Source: Pseudomonas sp. C2B4 (GTDB taxonomy: Bacteria; Pseudomonadota; Gammaproteobacteria; Pseudomonadales; Pseudomonadaceae). From it: 62,809 nucleotides of DNA. The stretch lies in assembly GCF_013359695.1 (NCBI RefSeq), contig NZ_JABFMU010000038.1, positions 1 through 62,809 on the forward strand, written 5' to 3'. A program made the position numbers and the translations under genes. Positions 43,060 to 51,502 of this stretch are shown in pieces. A model generated the notes under the pieces. It did not search any database. It was not told the DNA's origin and saw only the letters and a program-made list of their open reading frames with translations. Within the stretch, counting starts at the first letter, position 1; each line of letters begins with the position of its first letter.

Positions 43060-44176
43060 ATGGATGCTGTAAAAGGTTTTTCGCCTCAACACAATCCAGT
43101 TCATAGAATTCCTCAGAGCCCTGGCCTGCCTTATGGTGGTGTACTGTCACGTTTTTGCGCGACCACCTATAGCTCTAGGCCAGCCGTGGGCGCCGGGAAC
43201 AGCGCTGACAGATTATGTCTTGAACCCGTTGGGGATTATTCAGAATTTCGGTTTTTTGGGTGTAGCTCTTTTCTTCTTGATAAGCGGCTTCATCGTCACC
43301 CATACAGGCCTAACTGAAAGTCGTTTCAGTTTTCTCGTCAAACGCGTGTTCCGTATTTACCCTGCTCTTATCGTGACTGTGGTAGGCACAATTTTATTGG
43401 TAAATTACGCTGTTTCCATTGGTATGACAGATGGCTCGATGGGGATTGGCTACGTTAGCGCTACATTGGCGGCTTTTGGTTTTGAGGCTGGGTTTACCAA
43501 GAATTCATTGATCGGAGTAAGCTGGACGATATCGATAGAGCTGTTTTTCTACGGAGTTATGCTGATCCTGTTGCCGCTACTAAAACGTTCGCCAGCATGG
43601 TGCATGGCTATCATTCTAGTTGTTTGCGCCATAGGGGCAGGTTCTCGCGTTTTGACGCCGGACATCCTCCATAAAACAATTACGCATATATTTGCCTATA
43701 TGCCTATTTTCGTAATTGGCATGTCGATCTACTTTTACTGGTCTGATCGCATCAAATTGAACGTCGCAATTGTTTTTGGCGTAGCATCATTTGGAACATA
43801 CCTGTTCGGAAATGCATGCGTCCACCCAGAACAAATTGAGTTGTCAGCTCTACACCCTGCGCAAGTGGTTTACGCTGCTGCCATATTTCTGGCTGTACTA
43901 TGGTATTACGGTAAGCAGAATGTTAGTAACGGTCGGATTACAAAGTTCTTCGCGGGTATCAGTTATTCGCTCTACCTAATCCATGTTCAGTTAAGCATTT
44001 TCCTATCCTACGTTCTATTCCCTTTTCTCGGACTGACATTGACCATGCTCGCTTCGTTTGCGGCATGCGTTGTTCTTTCCTATGCCATGCAACTACTGGT
44101 TGAGAAGCCTGCACAAAAGGTTGGGCGAAAACTGCTTATCAAGCATGCCCAGTGGAGAGGTTTAGCCGCGGCATAG
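43060..44176 (+). pseudogene. Acyltransferase 3 family protein, frameshifted near the N-terminus
   Basis: ATG at 43060 with CAGGG upstream reads MDAVKGF and then leaves the frame in a T5 run (43077-43081). Removing one T gives MDAVKGFRLNTIQFIEFLRA joined to LACLMVVYCHVF, the normal start of OafA-type acyltransferases. The rest (open from 43133) has about ten membrane helices, FFLISGFIVTHTG, RVFRIYPAL and SWTISIELFFY. These enzymes acetylate O-antigen or other glycans; phages use them to alter the receptor. It could be dead, phase-variable or a sequencing error. Confidence 0.82.
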
Positions 44177-44227
44177 TTGCGACATGAGGTGCTGAGGCCT
44201 CATCGTTTCAATCAAGCATCACAAATT

Positions 44228-44252
44228 GCCCGCCAAGTGCGGGCTTTTTTTC
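44228..44252 (+). terminator. Intrinsic terminator upstream of the lysis genes
   Basis: GCCCGC-CAAGT-GCGGGC followed by T8. Confidence 0.88.
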
Positions 44253-44266
44253 GCCTGGAGAAAAGT

Positions 44267-44800
44267 ATGCCCATCACTCAGCAGCAGTTGTTGCAGATTT
44301 TCCCGAACGCCGGCGGCAGAGCCGGCGTTTTTGCACCTGCTATCAACACCGCCATGCAGCGTTACCAGATTGTCGGGACAAAGCGCATGGCCGCGTTCAT
44401 CGCCCAGATCGGCCATGAATCCGGCCAACTGCTCTACGAGCGCGAGATTTGGGGGCCGACTCCAGCTCAGGCCAAGTACGAGGGGTAGGCGGACCTGGGC
44501 AACACCGTGAAGGGCGACGGCGCCAAGTACCGCGGGCGAGGCCTGATCCAGATCACGGGAAGGGCGAACTACGCTGCCTGCGGTGAAGCGCTGGGACTGG
44601 ACTTGATCAATCAACCAGAGCTGCTGGAGCAGCCGCAGTTCGCTTGCCTGTCGGCGGCGTGGTTTTGGGCGACCAAGGGGTTGAATACCCTGGCCGATGC
44701 CGGTGATTTCGACAAGATAACTCGGCGCATCAATGGCGGGCTGAACGGCCAGGTGGAGCGCTTGAAGTTGTGGGCGAAGGCCAAGGAAGTTCTAATATGA
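44267..44800 (+). pseudogene. GH19 chitinase-type endolysin interrupted by in-frame TAG
   Basis: Start MPITQQQLLQIFPNAGGRAG with GGAG upstream. The frame stops at TAG (44486-44488) after AQAKYEG and continues in the same frame with ADLGNTVKGDGAKYRGRGLIQITGRANYAACGEALG and DFDKITRRINGGLNG. Intact relatives read YEGRADLGNT here. Catalytic Glu (IGHESGQL) and the RGRGLIQITGRANY block fall on opposite sides of the stop, so the product would be inactive. 178 codons overall. Confidence 0.88.
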
Positions 44801-44844
44801 CATCGATATGACTACGAATCCTTCCTGATGTAGCTGCGATTACC

Positions 44845-45315
44845 TTGATCGCCGGAGCGCTATTCGGCGCCTATCACCACGGCCTATCAGTGAAGGATGC
44901 CGAGTGGCAATCAGCCTGGAACGATCGAGACGCTCGGGATTCCCAGGCCAAGGCGGAAAACGAGGCTGCTGCTCGGGAGCGGGAGCAGGCCTACCAACAA
45001 TCAATCAACAAGGCGGTTCTAGATGGCCAACGAATCATCGATAAAGCGACGGCTGATGTTGCCACTGCTCGCGCTTCTTCTGACCGCCTGCGCGGAGCAG
45101 CCGACAAACTTGCCGCTCAACTCGCAGCCAGTGAAGCAAGCGGAAATTCCTGCTCTACCGCCGCAAGCAAGGCAACTGCCCGTGCCGTAATGGTGCTTGC
45201 CGACGTGTTCAAGCGCGCTGGCCGGCGAGCGGGCGACCTGGCTGAAGTTGCTAACCAGGCCCGAGCCAGGGGAGTGGCCTGCGAGCAGGCGTATGGAGTC
45301 GTCAGGTCAAACTGA
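44845..45315 (+). CDS. Rz-like inner-membrane spanin (DUF2514 type)
   Basis: About 156 residues. A membrane segment (ITLIAGALFGAYHHG) is followed by a long periplasmic coiled coil (DAEWQSAWNDRDARDSQAKAENE through ADKLAAQLAAS) and a Cys-containing end. The frame has only a TTG at 44845 as a start and is open back to 44812 without ATG; an ATG at 44808 in another frame (MTTNPS) suggests a one-base slip at the N-terminus. It contains the Rz1 gene in another frame. Confidence 0.75.
   Translation: MIAGALFGAYHHGLSVKDAEWQSAWNDRDARDSQAKAENEAAAREREQAYQQSINKAVLDGQRIIDKATADVATARASSDRLRGAADKLAAQLAASEASGNSCSTAASKATARAVMVLADVFKRAGRRAGDLAEVANQARARGVACEQAYGVVRSN
45023..45190 (+). CDS. Rz1 outer-membrane spanin lipoprotein embedded in Rz
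   Basis: 55 residues in the +1 frame relative to Rz. MANESSIKRRLMLPLLALLL then TAC is a lipoprotein signal with the acylated Cys at residue 23. The mature 33 residues are Pro-rich (QPTNLPLNSQP, IPALPPQARQLPVP). This is the Rz1 pattern: a short proline-rich lipoprotein fully inside Rz. AAGGCGG lies upstream. Confidence 0.88.
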   Translation: MANESSIKRRLMLPLLALLLTACAEQPTNLPLNSQPVKQAEIPALPPQARQLPVP

Positions 45316-45408
45316 TATTTGAGGAGTAGCAAGAAATTAGGAGTAGGCCTCGGTAGCTTAAGCACGTTATTATTTCATGATTCTTGAGTTGTGGGGTTAA
45401 GGTATTAA

Positions 45409-46602
45409 GTGGAAGTTATAAGTATAAGTGCCGCTGTTGTATCTATTTTAATTGCGTTACTAGTTGCACGATTTGCATCCGTTAGTCTGGTGGTGCCCTC
45501 TAGTCACGGTCGATTTTTAACCATAGATGGGTTGCGTGGCTTTCTTGCTCTTTTTGTTTTCTTGCATCATTCTTGTATCTGGTATTACTACCTTCAGACG
45601 GGAGTTTGGGCCGCGCCACCATCACAGCTGTTTGTTCACTTTGGTCAAGGTGGTGTTGCGCTATTTTTTATGATCACGGGGTTTCTGTTTTTTTCCAAGT
45701 TGCTGGATAGTAGAGGTCGTGGTCTCGACTGGTTACGGCTTTATGTGTCCCGATTTCTAAGATTAACGCCGCTTTATTTTTTTTCAATGGTATTAGTTTT
45801 TTTTGTGGTTTGGATGATGACAAAGGATGGTCTGGTAGAGCCAGTATCAGAAATACTTGTGGATGTTTTTAAGTGGCTAGGCTTTACAGTTTTTGGAACG
45901 CCGGAGCTAAATGGCATGAAAGGAACCAGCCTGATAAATGCAGGTGTCACATGGTCATTGCCGTATGAATGGTTCTTCTATATGGCACTCCCCCTTGTCG
46001 CTTTGGTAGTTGGATTGCGACCTCCACTTTTATACTTGATGGTCAGTGCTTTATTGGTTATTTTGATTTTCATGTATTATGAGAGTGGCAATTATTATTG
46101 GTTTTTTGTTAGCGGTATGGCAGCTGGTGTTTTGGTGCGGTTTGAAAATTTCAGGAGGTTTTCAGAGTCGCGGTTTGCAGAAGCTCTGGTTGTGATGTTG
46201 GTTTTTTATATTGTTACGAATTGCGCATCTCTTTATGGAAGTGTAAGGGCTAAGTTTTGTTTGGTGATGGTCTTTTGTCTTGTTGCGGGTGGTAGTAGTG
46301 TTTTTGGTGTTCTTAAGAGTCGCGTTTCTCGAGTGTTGGGGGAGATGGCGTATAGCGTATATCTTTTGCATGGTATTCTATTGTTTTTGATCTTTGAGTT
46401 TTTTATTGGCTTGCCTGCAGCTCAAGAATTTTCTCCTTTACAGTACTGGGCCGTAATCATAACGCTGACGCCTGTTTTGATATTGGTCTGCGGTTTTACT
46501 GTCAGATTTATCGAGAAGCCATCAATGAAAAGAGTGGGGCCATTAACCGAGTGGCTTAGATCAAAAAGAACTTCTCTACTTGCGGGTGGGAAGGCGTGCT
46601 AG
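45409..46602 (+). CDS. Acyltransferase 3 family membrane protein
   Basis: 397 residues, GTG start with AAGG upstream. About ten membrane helices; LTIDGLRGFLALFVFLHHS carries the catalytic His region, VALFFMITGFLFFSKLL and VSRFLRLTPLYFFSMV follow, and SLPYEWFFYMALPL and EMAYSVYLLHG are family marks. Its AT-rich codon use (many TTT, ATT, GTT) stands out sharply from the rest of the window, a sign of separate acquisition. It is intact, unlike the first acyltransferase, and would modify lipopolysaccharide. Confidence 0.85.
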   Translation: MEVISISAAVVSILIALLVARFASVSLVVPSSHGRFLTIDGLRGFLALFVFLHHSCIWYYYLQTGVWAAPPSQLFVHFGQGGVALFFMITGFLFFSKLLDSRGRGLDWLRLYVSRFLRLTPLYFFSMVLVFFVVWMMTKDGLVEPVSEILVDVFKWLGFTVFGTPELNGMKGTSLINAGVTWSLPYEWFFYMALPLVALVVGLRPPLLYLMVSALLVILIFMYYESGNYYWFFVSGMAAGVLVRFENFRRFSESRFAEALVVMLVFYIVTNCASLYGSVRAKFCLVMVFCLVAGGSSVFGVLKSRVSRVLGEMAYSVYLLHGILLFLIFEFFIGLPAAQEFSPLQYWAVIITLTPVLILVCGFTVRFIEKPSMKRVGPLTEWLRSKRTSLLAGGKAC

Positions 46603-46672
46603 GCGTACGTGCGCGAAATCAGCCGTTGATGGTTTTCGGTTTGGCAGTTAGGCCATCGAGGATCCCACGAAG

Positions 46673-46885
46673 TCATTCAGCTTCGCGCCGAAAGGATCGT
46701 ACCGAGATATCCATGTCGTAGACCTGTTTACGCAGGCCTGCCGCCTCACCGGATTTTGTGCGCATATTCGCCATGGCTTCGTCCTGCTGCTGGATGGCTT
46801 CGGGGTGCATCTCAACCAGCTTGAAGATGTTTTGCCGAGCCTGGCGCAACTGCAGAGTGAGTTCCTCAATTTCGTTCTCGAGCAT
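46673..46885 (-). CDS. Phage coiled-coil protein
   Basis: 70 residues from ATG 46885: MLENEIEELTLQLRQARQNIF then KLVEMHPEAIQQQDEAMAN, predicted coiled coil. The frame is open further upstream (to 47071) and overlaps the next gene, so the start is uncertain. Unknown function. Confidence 0.5.
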   Translation of the reverse strand: MLENEIEELTLQLRQARQNIFKLVEMHPEAIQQQDEAMANMRTKSGEAAGLRKQVYDMDISVRSFRREAE

Positions 46886-46907
46886 GCGCAGCTGATGTCT
46901 GCGGGTT

Positions 46908-47093
46908 TCAAGTGGCGTCGGGCAGCCGAGCCAATCGCTTGTGTCTTCGAAGTGTGGGTACGCGACGCTCCAGGACGCGAACGGTTTCCTCGAGCTTATC
47001 CACTCGAGATTCGGCGCTTGACTGTGCAATGGCCTGGCCGTTGGAGGCGAAGAGCAAAACGGAAAGGGCAAAAAGATTGCGATGTGAAATCAC
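46908..47093 (-). CDS. Small exported phage protein
   Basis: 61 residues from a GTG at 47093 with AGGAG 6 bases upstream. ISHRNLFALSVLLFASNGQAIAQS is a signal; SAESRVDKLEETVRVLERRV is a short coiled coil. The end (PTLRRHKRLARLPDAT) may be a frameshifted tail, since the overlapping frame continues a coiled coil. Confidence 0.6.
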   Translation of the reverse strand: MISHRNLFALSVLLFASNGQAIAQSSAESRVDKLEETVRVLERRVPTLRRHKRLARLPDAT

Positions 47094-47125
47094 CTTGTTC
47101 TCCTGGTGTGACTTCCCGATTTTAG

Positions 47126-47335
47126 TCACTCTGGCGTCATCATCACCGCGAGCGTCATCTTGATGAATTCTTCGTTACGGTCGATTGCCTTCAGGGCACC
47201 TCGCACATTGTCGGCGACGTCTGCCGCGCCAGGCTGCTCAACCCAATTCGAGAGCTCCATGGTGGCGGCCTCCAATGCGAGCTGAATTTCGTTGATCTTG
47301 AAGAGTAGAGAAGGAAGCAGGTCAGAGTTTGGCAT
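47126..47335 (-). CDS. Small phage-associated protein
   Basis: 69 residues: MPNSDLLPSLLFKINEIQLALEAATMELSNW, helical and acidic. GAGGATC is upstream of the ATG. I recall similar small proteins in Pseudomonas prophages, but no function. Confidence 0.6.
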   Translation of the reverse strand: MPNSDLLPSLLFKINEIQLALEAATMELSNWVEQPGAADVADNVRGALKAIDRNEEFIKMTLAVMMTPE

Positions 47336-47577
47336 CGCGGATCCTCGGTTATGAGGTCAAGCGCAGCACTGCGTTCGAAAGATCTTTGACGGCCGGCAGG
47401 ACGCCAGAGGAGAGGAACTTCTGTAGGAATATACAACGCTAAGTTATTGATTCTTATAGGGTGATGTGGCGGTTTTTTACCTCCCTTAAATCACATGTTT
47501 TCCTTTATACATCAATTACTTGCGGCGGTTTCGGGGTCACTTGATATGGTGGTCTCCTAGATTTTGAATTGGCGACT

Positions 47578-47949
47578 TTATTGGCATGATGCTTCTACGC
47601 CAGCCATCGAATCCTTTAACCTGTCGATCGTAGCCTTCAATCGATCCAAGTTTTGACCCTGCGCAAAAGTAATCTCGTTTGCGTACTTAGCGATAAGTTG
47701 GGCTTTTAATTCGCTGATACGCGCTGTGCACTCATTTTCTCGGACCAATGGGTAAGTCATTCCGCCAATGAGCAATGCGCAGAGTGTGAGCATTGCCGTC
47801 CCCTTTACTGTCAGTATGCCGAAAAACTTTGTTTCATTCTCGGCAGGTTTCAGCATGTCGTCGCGAAATTTTCCACTGAAAATAAGGGCAAAGATTATGC
47901 AAGTTAAGAGTGCACTACACGTTAAAGGGACGAGCAGAATTTTTTCCAT
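47578..47949 (-). CDS. Small membrane protein with coiled coil
   Basis: 123 residues from MEKILLVPLTCSALLTCIIFALIF, with a second helix (FFGILTVKGTAMLTLCALLIGGMTY) and a C-terminal coiled coil (ARISELKAQLIAKYA, LDRLKATIDRLKDSMAGVE). Relatively AT-rich. Last gene before attR. Unknown function. Confidence 0.6.
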   Translation of the reverse strand: MEKILLVPLTCSALLTCIIFALIFSGKFRDDMLKPAENETKFFGILTVKGTAMLTLCALLIGGMTYPLVRENECTARISELKAQLIAKYANEITFAQGQNLDRLKATIDRLKDSMAGVEASCQ

Positions 47950-48150
47950 TTTCGTACCCCAGGTCGCCGAATCGCATGAGCTTTCAGTGTAGGAAGGAAA
48001 AGGGCTGCATGTGGGGTGTATCGTGCGCAAAACCCCCTCTGGAGCCCGCGTGTTTCCGTTTGCAAAACCACAAAAAAGCGGATTTTTTGCCGCGCTTGAA
48101 AGGGGTTGTATTCGTTTTAAAACAATAACTTAGTTCGCTACAGTCCCCAA

Positions 48151-48201
48151 CATGGGGGGCTAGGGGTCGAGTGTTCGAATCGCTCCGTCCCGACCATATT
48201 T
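48151..48201 (+). other. attR of the tRNA-Pro prophage
   Basis: Duplicate of the tRNA-Pro 3' half (CATGGGGGGCTAGGGGTCGA onward to CCATATTT). The upstream half of a tRNA is missing, so this is not a tRNA gene. It is followed by the former host terminator at 48210. The rest of 47950-48299 has no gene. Confidence 0.88.
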
Positions 48202-48209
48202 ATTCAATG

Positions 48210-48241
48210 AACTAGCCCAATCTGAAAAGGTTGGGCTAGTT
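48210..48241. terminator. Former tRNA-Pro terminator
   Basis: AACTAGCCCAA and TTGGGCTAGTT, 11-bp stem, placed after attR as the 38840 terminator is after attL. Confidence 0.75.
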
Positions 48242-48299
48242 CATGCGCGTGAGATTTGCGGGATTTCCCGGTCTTCCATTCTTGAAGGGCAGAAGGTGC

Positions 48300-49046
48300 T
48301 TAGTTCCGGTCGTAACCGAGAGCGGGGTCGATTGGTGGCAAGCATTCAAGTGTGACTAGATCCAGCAGTGTGAAGTGCCCCCACATCCAGCCCGCAGTAT
48401 CTATGTGGTAAACATTCCCGAGTACGGCCGGTTGCTTGAGCGGTGTGTGGCCCACGACTACCGCCCGTATACCCTCAACCCCTTCGTGGTTTTCGTCGGT
48501 AAGGCGCTTGCGTGACCATAGAAGCATTGCCGCAATGTGGTCGGTGTCCGCTATCGATTCAGAAAGCGCTGTGATCATCTCCCCCCAGCTCCCGCGCGGA
48601 ACGTCGGCGTGTACGATGCCGATCAGGCCCTGTGCGGTCTCGACTTCGATAACCAGAGGCAAATCCTGAAAGAGGCTGGCGTAGCGGCCTTGCTCGATTC
48701 TTGATAATTCGTAAAACCACGCGCCGCCATTGATGAAGTGCAGGCTGCATTGATTGCTGGTACGGCCGGCGATGTGCGAATCAATGGCCATCTGCTCATG
48801 GTTGCCACGCACCGCATGGAACCAGGGTTTGTGCAGCAGCCATTCATCGACATCCAGCGACTCAGGCCCACGGTCGACCAGATCACCGACGCTGAACAGG
48901 CGGTCAACGGCAGGATCGAAGCCGGCTGCATCCAACGCAGCCCGCAGTCGGGTGAAGTGACCGTGAATGTCGCCAACCGCGAAATCCCGGCCAACGGTGT
49001 TTGCAGTGAAGTGCTTCACGCGCGACACCGCGCTAGGTTCGGACAT
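48300..49046 (-). CDS. Metallophosphoesterase, lambda-type Ser/Thr protein phosphatase
   Basis: 248 residues. All metallophosphatase motifs are present: FAVGDIHGHFTRL (DxH), SVGDLVDRGPES (GDxxDRG), AVRGNHEQM (GNHE), and VVGHTPL (GHT) with a later His in YHIDTAGW. The start at 49046 has GGAG upstream. Such PPP-type phosphatases occur in phage lambda and in bacteria. It sits 100 bases outside attR, so it may be a host gene or the remains of an older insertion. Confidence 0.87.
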   Translation of the reverse strand: MSEPSAVSRVKHFTANTVGRDFAVGDIHGHFTRLRAALDAAGFDPAVDRLFSVGDLVDRGPESLDVDEWLLHKPWFHAVRGNHEQMAIDSHIAGRTSNQCSLHFINGGAWFYELSRIEQGRYASLFQDLPLVIEVETAQGLIGIVHADVPRGSWGEMITALSESIADTDHIAAMLLWSRKRLTDENHEGVEGIRAVVVGHTPLKQPAVLGNVYHIDTAGWMWGHFTLLDLVTLECLPPIDPALGYDRN

Positions 49047-49461
49047 CGAATACTCCGGCACTGCAGCAGTCGAGGCGATCAGGCTATCGGTTTGACGAAG
49101 GAGTCTGTCGCCCGGTATGAGTCAATGGAATTCAAACTCATGTGGCCATGACTGTCGACCGATCAAAGACCGCCGGTTTTCCTCCTTCTCTGATATACGA
49201 AAATCAGAATCACCGCGATAGCCGCGCTTGGTTTCAGTTCGAATTTCTAACCCGTTTCTGACGCCAAACATTTGCACTGAGGGGATGAACAAAAAGCAAT
49301 TGGCCTTAGCACAATTTATTCATACGCACTGTTCCAACCTCAGCCATAAGTATCAAAGCGCCCAACTGGAAAAAGAGGCGAGGGGCACTGCAAACCGATA
49401 AAAGACAAAATACTGACAATAAAAAACGGTCACATTATCCCTATTAAGTCGGTGATACATC
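49047..49461. other. Gene-free spacer
   Basis: About 415 bases with no convincing gene. It becomes AT-rich toward 49461, where the promoter of the protease-like lipoprotein is expected. A 38-codon frame at 49285 lacks a proper ribosome site. Confidence 0.5.
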
Positions 49462-50118
49462 ATGATCAAGATCATGGCCTGCTTTTTAATAGGAGTTCTC
49501 ACTGCAGGATGCAATGGCTTTGTGAAACCCGACTTGTCGGGTCCCACTAATGATTCATACTTTTTGGTCTTCTCAGGCTTTCCTGTACCGTATCTGTACA
49601 TGGCCTCGGCCGTGCAATGGAACGAAGACTATGCCGTCACCACCCGCCACACTCCGTTCATACCCGATGTGAAATACAGCTGCAGCACGAACTGTGATCT
49701 GGTTTTCATAAAGCATAAGGCCAACGGCCGCTACCCGACCTGGCGTTCACCGCGTGTTGGCGAAACCATCACTGCCGTGGGCGTGAGTCCTTACTTTGTG
49801 ACCACCACCGGGAAAGGCAAGGTGTATAAAACGCCATTCGTCAACGCCGATGAACACAGTGGTGAGCTCTATGCCATCCATGATGCTCCGTTGATCAAGG
49901 GGATGTCGGGTGGACCGGTCATCGCCAATGATGGCAGCGTTGTCGGCATTAATATTGGTTTCCACTCAACCACTCTGAACGATGTAAGCGGTAATTCCGG
50001 GGTAAAGGACGCTGAGAGAATCAGTATCTTTATCCCTTACTCGATCATTCAGCGCGAGTGGGGGATGTTGCAGGCAAAACTTAACGAACCGCGCGGCATC
50101 AAGTATGTGGCGAAGTAA
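49462..50118 (+). CDS. Trypsin-like serine protease lipoprotein
   Basis: 218 residues. MACFLIGVLTAGC is a lipoprotein signal. The mature protein has a chymotrypsin-fold triad: His in AVTTRHTPF, Asp in CDLVFIKH and Ser in IKGMSGGPVIANDGSVVGIN (GxSGGP). No PDZ domain, so it is not DegP/DegS. Anchored in the envelope; substrate unknown. AT-richer than the downstream genes. Confidence 0.78.
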   Translation: MIKIMACFLIGVLTAGCNGFVKPDLSGPTNDSYFLVFSGFPVPYLYMASAVQWNEDYAVTTRHTPFIPDVKYSCSTNCDLVFIKHKANGRYPTWRSPRVGETITAVGVSPYFVTTTGKGKVYKTPFVNADEHSGELYAIHDAPLIKGMSGGPVIANDGSVVGINIGFHSTTLNDVSGNSGVKDAERISIFIPYSIIQREWGMLQAKLNEPRGIKYVAK

Positions 50119-50140
50119 CTTTGGCCTGCACCCCATTGGC

Positions 50141-51424
50141 TCAAAACCGATCAAGTCGATACGCCTTGATTGTCGGCAATCCTTGCCCCTCAATGGCCCT
50201 GGCAGGCAACGTCATCTGGGCAATGAGTTCCGCCGTAACCGCTGCCTGGGTCAGCCCCAAATGCTGATGACCAAAAGCAAGCAACACTTTGCCATCGCAC
50301 ACTTTGTCGATGATCGGGAGTGAATCAGGTAGCGAAGGACGAAACCCCATCCAAGGTGTTGCAGCCTCGGCGCTCAGGTCGCGTTTGAACAGACCTTTGC
50401 TCAATCGGTGCAATTGCCAGGCGCGCTCCATGCTGGGTGGACTGTCGAGGCCGGCGAATTCGACGGTGCCGGCCAGCCTCAGGCCATCGGCCATGGGGGT
50501 CATGATGAATTTGCGTTCCAGCGAGGTCACGGCGAAAGGCAGGCGCTCGTGTTCGTGAGGCAGCATCAGGTGATAGCCGCGCTCGGTGTCCAGGGGCACT
50601 TTTTTGCCGGTCAGTGCGGTGGTGAGCCTGGCGGAGTGAGCGCCACAGGCGATCAGTACCTGGCGGGCGGTCAAGTGGCCTTGATCGCTGAGCAGTGACA
50701 CACCGTTCTGCTGCACATGCCCGTCCATTACCCGTTGTTTGATGAACTGCACGCCGCTGGTTTTGGCGGCCTTGACCAACTCGCAGACGACCCGGTACGG
50801 GTCAAGAAAATGCCCGGTGCGCGGGAAGAACAAGCCACCCTGGATCCGTTCGTTCAACTGCGGGGCAACTGCGCGTACGGTCTTGGCCTGCCATAAATCA
50901 ACCGGCACTGCCTGATGGCGCATGCGTCCCTGCAATGCCTCGATCGCCTGTCGCGATTCGGGGCGCTCGAACACCAGCAGCGAGCCGTCCTCTTTCAGCA
51001 GGTCCGGTCGGCCAATTGCTTGCAGCAGCCGCTGCCAGGCGCCAAGGCTGCTTTCGTTGAGTGCGCGGATACCGGACACGGTGCGCTGGAACGGCGCCGG
51101 ACGCAGGTTGAGCAACAATCGGGCGAACCACGGCAAGGCGCGGGGGATGTATTTCCAGTCCAGGCGCAAGGGGCCCATCGGGTCCATGAGCATTGCCGGC
51201 AGACGCTTGAGGATGGACAGGTCGGCGATGGGGAACACCTGCTCGGTGGCCAGATGCCCTGCATTGCCGAATGAAGCGCCGTGTCCCGGGTCCTGATGAT
51301 CGATGACCACCACCCGCTGACCCTGGCGTGCGAGGTGCAGGGCACAGGCGACGCCGATGATGCCGGCGCCGATCACGGCGATGTCCGCTAGGTTGTCCGT
51401 ATTGCCTGAGTCGAAGGATGTCAT
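50141..51424 (-). CDS. D-hydroxyproline/D-amino acid dehydrogenase (DadA-like FAD protein)
   Basis: 427 residues from the ATG at 51424 with AGG upstream (an in-frame ATG at 51451 is possible). IAVIGAGIIGVACALHLARQGQRVVVID binds FAD; GASFGNAGHLATEQVFP and TERGYHLMLP, GFRPSLPDSLPIID and FGHQHLGLTQAAVTAELI match the DadA branch. In this operon the expected substrate is cis-4-hydroxy-D-proline made by the epimerase, giving the pyrroline for the next enzyme. Confidence 0.83.
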   Translation of the reverse strand: MTSFDSGNTDNLADIAVIGAGIIGVACALHLARQGQRVVVIDHQDPGHGASFGNAGHLATEQVFPIADLSILKRLPAMLMDPMGPLRLDWKYIPRALPWFARLLLNLRPAPFQRTVSGIRALNESSLGAWQRLLQAIGRPDLLKEDGSLLVFERPESRQAIEALQGRMRHQAVPVDLWQAKTVRAVAPQLNERIQGGLFFPRTGHFLDPYRVVCELVKAAKTSGVQFIKQRVMDGHVQQNGVSLLSDQGHLTARQVLIACGAHSARLTTALTGKKVPLDTERGYHLMLPHEHERLPFAVTSLERKFIMTPMADGLRLAGTVEFAGLDSPPSMERAWQLHRLSKGLFKRDLSAEAATPWMGFRPSLPDSLPIIDKVCDGKVLLAFGHQHLGLTQAAVTAELIAQMTLPARAIEGQGLPTIKAYRLDRF

Positions 51425-51502
51425 GGGCCTGGGCTTCTGTTGGGTCATCAAGCAAAAGGCGCGTCCCGCGATGTGGAGCGCGGGGCGGGCTCGCGTTGGG
51501 TG

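Larger units (their letters stand above)
38778..48201. mobile_element. Decayed prophage in tRNA-Pro (about 9.4 kb)
   Basis: Bounded by the 51-bp att repeat. Left part, minus strand: integrase (broken), AlpA-like/excisionase protein and early small genes. Right part, plus strand: acyltransferase (frameshifted), GH19 endolysin (broken), Rz/Rz1 spanins, a second acyltransferase; then small minus-strand genes. There are no terminase, portal, capsid, tail, replication or repressor genes, so most of the phage genome has been deleted, probably between about 42934 and 43060 where the early and late parts meet. Confidence 0.85.

Noticed and set aside
43060..43317. 85-codon frame starting MDAVKGFSPQHN
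   Set aside because: After the seventh codon it is the wrong frame of the acyltransferase; only the first codons belong to the gene.
48151..48201. A second tRNA-Pro gene
   Set aside because: Only the 3' half is present; the D-arm and 5' acceptor strand are missing, so it is attR.
49285..49401. 38-codon frame MNKKQLALAQFIHTHCSNLS onward
   Set aside because: The purine run lies directly against the ATG with no spacing, and no family resemblance is visible. Could be real but unsupported.
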